A stretch of DNA of 64,000 nucleotides, from the NCBI RefSeq assembly GCF_013368755.1, contig NC_049563.1, forward strand, positions 1,612,001 through 1,676,000, read 5' to 3'. A program made the position numbers and the translations under genes. Shown here in pieces: positions 59,453 through 64,000 of this stretch. The stretch's first letter is position 1; each line of letters opens with the position of its first letter. Under the pieces are notes generated by a model. It did no database searches, was not told where the DNA came from, and was given only the letters and a program-made list of their open reading frames with translations. Source of the stretch: Talaromyces rugulosus (Eukaryota > Ascomycota > Eurotiomycetes > Eurotiales > Trichocomaceae).

Positions 59453-59587
59453 ATGATGAGAACAAAGCAAACCGCCAGAAAGACCACCCAACCCGGCAAG
59501 GCAGTTAAGAAACAGCCCAAGACCAAGCCTACCTCGATCGCTACTACAGCAAGAAAGACAGTTCCTCCCAGGAAAAAGCGCTTTTGA
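59453..59587 (+). CDS. 44-residue histone H3-tail-like protein
   Basis: A tiny ORF with two adjacent ATGs (59453 and 59456). It encodes 44 residues opening MMRTKQTARKTT, which matches residues 2-9 of histone H3 (RTKQTARK) exactly, with T at the S10 position. PGKAVKKQ then parallels GGKAPRKQ, and ATTARKTVPP parallels TKAARKSAP around H3K27. Lysines equivalent to K4, K9, K14, K18 and K27 are present. The protein ends PPRKKRF, a likely nuclear signal, and has no histone-fold region. A putative 5' UTR intron (59386-59438, GTAAGA ... CTAAT ... TTATTAG), a CT-rich leader and an ATATAAG at 59241 support a real gene. Coding DNA is much less AT-rich than its flanks. Start Met-Arg would not be cleaved, so the free A1 of H3 is missing. 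Function is unknown; histone mimicry is inference. Confidence 0.6.
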   Translation: MMRTKQTARKTTQPGKAVKKQPKTKPTSIATTARKTVPPRKKRF

Positions 59588-59875
59588 ATTTAAAAAATTA
59601 ATTTTTGTTAATTCTCTATATAAATTATATAGTTGTATGACCGTTACCAAGCCACCCAACATTGCAGCAACGTTGCTGAACGGTATTCGGGTTCCCCCAA
59701 AAACTGTTGTCCTAAATTTTTCAAAAGAGAAAGGCCTACGTTCAAATGTTATGAATATTGATACCTGAATTCAAGTTCAACATATGTACATGTCAACTGG
59801 TAGAGACACTATGAACGAATCTACTAAAGTACATAGATCAAAAGCTTTACTATACAAACTAGTTAACATAAATCA

Positions 59876-59906
<31 letters not shown>

Positions 59907-62697
59907 AAGATGGAAAAAGTCCCCTTTGCTCACCAAATGTTTCCCAATTCTGTAATACACATGTCTACGTGTATGTGACATCTGGATCCATATGTATCCC
60001 GAATGATTCCCATATCCAGATGTCCCTGATAAGACTACACCGTACTAATATACAAAAAACCAGACTTGTCAACGGTGATATATGATGTCATAAACCCGGC
60101 TCCCAAAAAAAAGTGAAAGGGTACGTACAACTATGAGCAAGGTCATGCATCTATGGCGAAATCAACGTTGGGCTATTGTCGATCGCTTAAAAATAATAGT
60201 ACTAGCCTGTTGAAGTTATTCCCGATTGGGCAGGACAACTCAGATTTAGAGCGACATTTCCAAGGTCGGCGCAAGATTAGTGCAAAGACGGCGTCTACTC
60301 TAACTGACCAATGAAAGGGCAGAAGTAGGGTATACTAATTTTTTGCGAATTTTTTTCTAAAACTGGCCGAAAAAGGGTAAGAAGTCACATGGATGCGAGT
60401 ACTGTCAATGTAGAGAAGATATATATCCTTTCTTTTACTGCGCCTGCAAATATTACTTTTTTTTTTAATTTCGGTGACTGAAACACAACCAAGAAATAAA
60501 ATCTTAGACTTGATCAAACATTTTCTCCAAAATAACCAGGATTACCCACTGATAGTCCGCGTAGCTATCGACTAGAACAAAGCACTATTACTAGGGAGCC
60601 AAGGGTAAACGCAACCTAAAATTAAGACCCTGCCTGTTTTCTATGTATAACCCGAAGTAATGGTAGCCACGAATTCTGCTCGGCGTATATATCTAATCGA
60701 GTTAGAATAAGGTACACTTCGAAACGATTTATGGTACAAACAATGAAAGTTTGGAGGAACAAAGAATTAGGGTGGTTATTGCTATAAAGAGAACAATGCA
60801 GTTGACATTAAATTAAAAATTTTGAATTTTTAACATAGTTCAAAGCCAAAGTCAAAGCAGCCACAGCGTATAATTTAGGGCCGATTTCCACCCAACGACA
60901 TATACCCCGCATCGTGGACCAAAAAAAATCCACACCATACTTACAGTCCGAGGGCCGGTCTCGAGACTTGGACTGTGGGGTTTAAAAACAGACTACTGAG
61001 CTGGCGCGTGATATCCAGCTACAAGTATCTCGAATCAAGAACGTGAGTGTTGTCAACGGCATCTAAATTTCCAGCCGGGCTTCAAGCTAGATGCGGCTAT
61101 GTTCGGCCAGCTGTGCCCGTGACCGTATTTTCCTGCTTGTTTACAGTACTCACCCCTCTATATACTAAGTATAAACGACCCCTCAAAACGATGTCATCGC
61201 CAGGAAGACCATGAGCTGGCATTTGGAATCATTATTACTGGGTGGACAGAACATCTCGCTTACCCTACCAGGTCCGCGTTACTATTGTCTGCATCAGCTG
61301 AATAAAGCGCCGAGATATGTCACACGCAGCTGAACTTGGCCTGCTTGCTTCTGACCACCCGGAACGTATGATCCAATATGAGGAGAACCGGCGGTCACCG
61401 GTCTGCATCATTAGCATGCGTTAGTCGCGTGGCTCAATACCTTGCTTGACAATAATAACAAGGTGAGAAAAGGAATCGACCGAGAGAAATGTATTCCTGC
61501 CGAGGACAATTACCATGGTTATCATCATAACAATTGGGGGGAAAACAAATAGTAAAAATCCCGATTCACATGGGCCGGGTCGTTATCAAGCGACAAATTT
61601 CCGCACTTTAAAATCCCGAAGAGTCGGAACATTTACCCTTGTAATAGTAGTTGCTACCGGAGATCTTTCGGAAGGGAAAAGGAGTCATACTAGTACTAAG
61701 TTAATTTAACCCTTGTCGAGCCCTGTACTCTAGACTCCATGTTTTTTCATGTAAGGATTGGTTTAATCGGGATGCGCATGATGTGATAGATCTTCTCACC
61801 GCTGCGGTGCGCTTGGTTTTTGATTGATTCGATTCGCCTAGGTAAAGTTTCCCCCGCACTTTTTTTTTAAAAAAAGTTTTGGTATTAAATTTATGCTAGA
61901 ATTCGGAGCGGAGCGAGAGCGAGGGGAGATCATCATTGCCCTTTCGGGTCGGCCTGACAGTCGGTGATGTCAAGGCAAGCTTCAATAGAAGTGAACTTGA
62001 GCTCCTTTCCCCCCTTTTTTCCTCTTTTGTTAGACATTTTGTTTTTGGAAAAAGAAAAACCCCGAGTGCTTAACGCAAAGCGCAACAGCGCACTCGCCGG
62101 TGTATGTTGTTGTTGTCGTTGCCTGATATGTTGTCCAACGTCCAACACTGTCGCGAGACCCATAGTGTTTTAGCGCGCATTAAGTTTTTTGTGATCTATG
62201 ACCGAAGCACAGGTTGGAAATGATCAAAACGGAGTTTTCGCCGCTTCGGCTTCAGGCACACAGCCTAAGAGATGCAGTCCAAGCCACGCAGCCTAAGGCA
62301 CACTGCCAAGGGTAAGCCAGGATGCACCGCCAACGAGAATGTGCAGAGCTGCCATTCGCCTGTAGTCACATTCCTCTCTTTGAGGTTTGCCAGTTTTGTG
62401 GATCATCACGCGCTAAGAGGCGCAATGAAAGCCCCAATTCCCCGCCTGTGCGTGCTTGCCCTAAATTGGAGAATGCAAAGAAGTTGCTGTACAGAAGGAG
62501 ATAGTAGGACCAAGCGAGGGGGAGGGGGGGAAGGAGAGACAGAGAGAGCAAGGGTTTAAAAGCTAAGAGGTCCGCTCCTGTTCTATCCTCGAAGCTCTTC
62601 TAGCTCTACATACGTAGCTTGTATAGCTTGTACCCCCCCTCCCCTAGATATATTACCACCTGTATAGAGCCTCCATTCTCCTGTACAGTCCCTGGCA
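59588..62697. other. 3.1-kb gene-poor region and GH127-like promoter
   Basis: AT-rich DNA up to about 60900, then more balanced. It contains a TA microsatellite (59884-59906), T/A homopolymer runs (60460, 61861), a duplicated GCAGCCTAAG/ACAGCCTAAG pair (about 62260-62297) and a purine tract near 62515-62550. No ORF has protein-like content. The last 200 bp form the promoter/leader of the downstream glycosidase. Confidence 0.45.
59884..59906. repeat. AT dinucleotide microsatellite
   Basis: An uninterrupted run of about 11 AT units. It is a neutral marker-type repeat with no evidence of function. Confidence 0.85.
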
Positions 62698-64000
62698 ATG
62701 CATCTGCATAGATCTACAGCGTGGCGTCGTGCAAGCACGATAGCCATTCTGTTAACTGGTTCCTGCCTTAGCGCTGCGGCCTCCAACCCCTCGTGTAAGT
62801 TTTTTTTTTTGTGCTTCTGCTTTTTCCAAAGTTCAAGGAGAGGGAACAAGCTGTTGTCTCCCACGTTTTCGTTCAATTGCTGACACTCCTCCCTGCATAC
62901 AGTGGCCGCGCGTGTTCTCGATCCCCTACCGCTGGGGTCAATCTCTCCCAAAGGCTGGCTTCAGGATCAACTCCAGTTGATGGGTGATGGCCTCGCCGGC
63001 CATGAACATGACTTCTACGACTACGTCGCGGATAGCTCCTGGCTCGGCGGTTCCTCTGAATACAGCGATTTGAATGAAGGTTTCCCGTACTGGTTCAACG
63101 GCCTGGTCCCATTGGCATACAGCTTGGGCGATACGCGGCTGAAGGACCAGGTCTCTCAGTCCGTTAACTATGTGCTTTCGCACCAACAGTCCGATGGTTG
63201 GCTGGGCCCGGAAACAGACAATAGCACTCGCAATTTCTGGGGTCGATTCCCTTTCTTCCTGGGTCTGGCTCAATTGGCCGAGGCCGAGAATGGCACTGAC
63301 GCCTCGACGCAGGTCCTCGACAGCATGCACAAATTCATCACTCTGATGCACTCCATGCTCGAGGACAACTACCTGGGCTATGTCTCGCAGTCAGGACAGA
63401 ACATCGACGACCAGTGGGGTCGCGCGCGCGCTGCCGACATGATCCTGGGCTTGCAATGGCTTTATGAGCATGACCCCCGTAGCGACACTCAAGTCATTTT
63501 TGACTGCATGGACTTGCTATATGAAAAGGCGAGCAACTGGTCTGATTGGTACACAGATAGCCTGTATATCAAGCAGGATCTTGATACAGTGCCAGTCAAT
63601 ATCACCGACTATTATTACCCCTTTGAGCACGGTGTCAATGTTGGCCAAGGCTTGAAGTTTGGTGCCGTCATTCAACGCCTGACTGGCCAGACTAGTTTTG
63701 GAGACAACGCTCGCACAGCGGTTGACTGGACCTTCCAGTATCATGGCCAACCTTCCGGCGGCGTCATTGCAGACGAACGACTGTCGGGTCTCAGCCCAGT
63801 GCGCGGCGTGGAGCTGTGTTCTGTGGTCGAGACCATCTACTCCTTGAACTATCTTTACCAAACCTTGGGAGACGTTGAATTCGCAGACCGCGCGGAATTA
63901 GCAGCATACAATGCGCTTCCAGTGATGCTGACGCCAGACTGGTGGGCCCACCAGTATGTCTCCCAGACCAACCAACCGATATCCCATACTTTCGACAGCG
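62698..64000 (+). CDS. Secreted GH127/DUF1680-like glycosidase (3'-truncated by window)
   Basis: The 5' portion of a secreted protein resembling the GH127/DUF1680 family (beta-L-arabinofuranosidase-type, alpha/alpha-barrel). Exons are 62698-62794 and 62903->64000, joined across a GTAAGT...ATACAG intron in phase. A signal peptide covers about residues 1-27 (STIAILLTGSCLSAAAS). The mature start contains VLDPLPLGSISPKGWLQDQL, then NEGFPYWFNGLVPLAYSLGD, SHQQSDGWLGPET, YPFEHGVNVGQGLKFGAV and GVELCSVVETIYSLNYLYQTLGD, the usual order of helical repeats in this family. Several N-glycosylation sequons fit secretion. The catalytic C-terminal part lies beyond the window, so activity cannot be judged. 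Duplicated CCTAAG/GGCTTA-type elements upstream are too weak to assign to a regulator. Confidence 0.65.

Noticed and set aside
59268..59455. Coding extension of the H3-tail-like gene through the upstream exon
   Set aside because: The spliced upstream sequence stays open in phase, but there is no in-frame ATG after the TGA near 59265, so translation most likely begins at the ATG pair at 59453/59456.
61856..61882. T-run/A-run inverted repeat, also at 13603-13620
   Set aside because: Simple homopolymer pairs are common in fungal intergenic DNA and the arms are imperfect in length.

Overview
The window looks like a nuclear contig from a filamentous ascomycete, most likely a eurotiomycete (Eurotiales, Aspergillus/Penicillium/Talaromyces-like). 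The evidence is compact genes with 45-110 bp GT-AG introns, CTAAC-type branch points before acceptors, CT-rich 5' leaders, Kex2-processed secreted enzymes, and recognisable fungal proteins such as a Cdc48, an Nha1-type antiporter, a Ste50, a Tem1/Spg1 GTPase and a Utp8-like protein. The species call is inference. I saw no rRNA, tRNA, CRISPR or intact transposon.

Layout. 1-3021: the 3' part of a secreted-type FAD-linked oxidoreductase, then a low-complexity gene of unknown function that is probably frameshifted. 3314-21802: conserved genes, namely a Pex11-family peroxin, cdc48, a short unknown protein, the sorting nexin mvp1, the Na+/H+ antiporter nha1 and the MAPK adaptor ste50. 21803-29036: a looser segment with a LURP-one/tubby-like protein, a secreted laccase and a small secreted protein divergent from it, with AT-rich eroded DNA behind the laccase. 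29199-40462: conserved nuclear genes, with an Elg1-type PCNA unloader divergent from a Utp8-like SSU processome factor, then an Adr1-like C2H2 factor. 40463-45806: 5.3 kb without a convincing gene. 45807-53249: rrb1, a Tem1/Spg1 GTPase, a transglutaminase-core protein and a deaminase. 53250-62697: an AT-rich accessory island. 62698-64000: the 5' part of a secreted GH127-like glycosidase running off the window.

The housekeeping genes are an ordinary mixture: protein quality control (cdc48), endosomal sorting (mvp1), ion homeostasis (nha1), MAPK signalling (ste50), PCNA unloading (elg1), ribosome biogenesis (utp8-like, rrb1), and septation (tem1/spg1, possibly the transglutaminase-like protein). 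They do not form one pathway. The laccase, small secreted protein, BBE-type oxidase and GH127-like enzyme belong to the secreted or accessory repertoire.

The most unusual part is 53.3-62.7 kb. It opens with a short TTAGGG-type telomere-like run. It then holds an aminoglycoside-phosphotransferase-like pseudogene with four in-frame TAG stops, an SRPK-like kinase cut short by a TAG where tryptophan seems expected, a frameshifted fragment with a DCGGHG motif, and a 44-residue gene whose product closely imitates the histone H3 N-terminal tail without any histone fold. That H3-tail-like gene is my main candidate for something undescribed.
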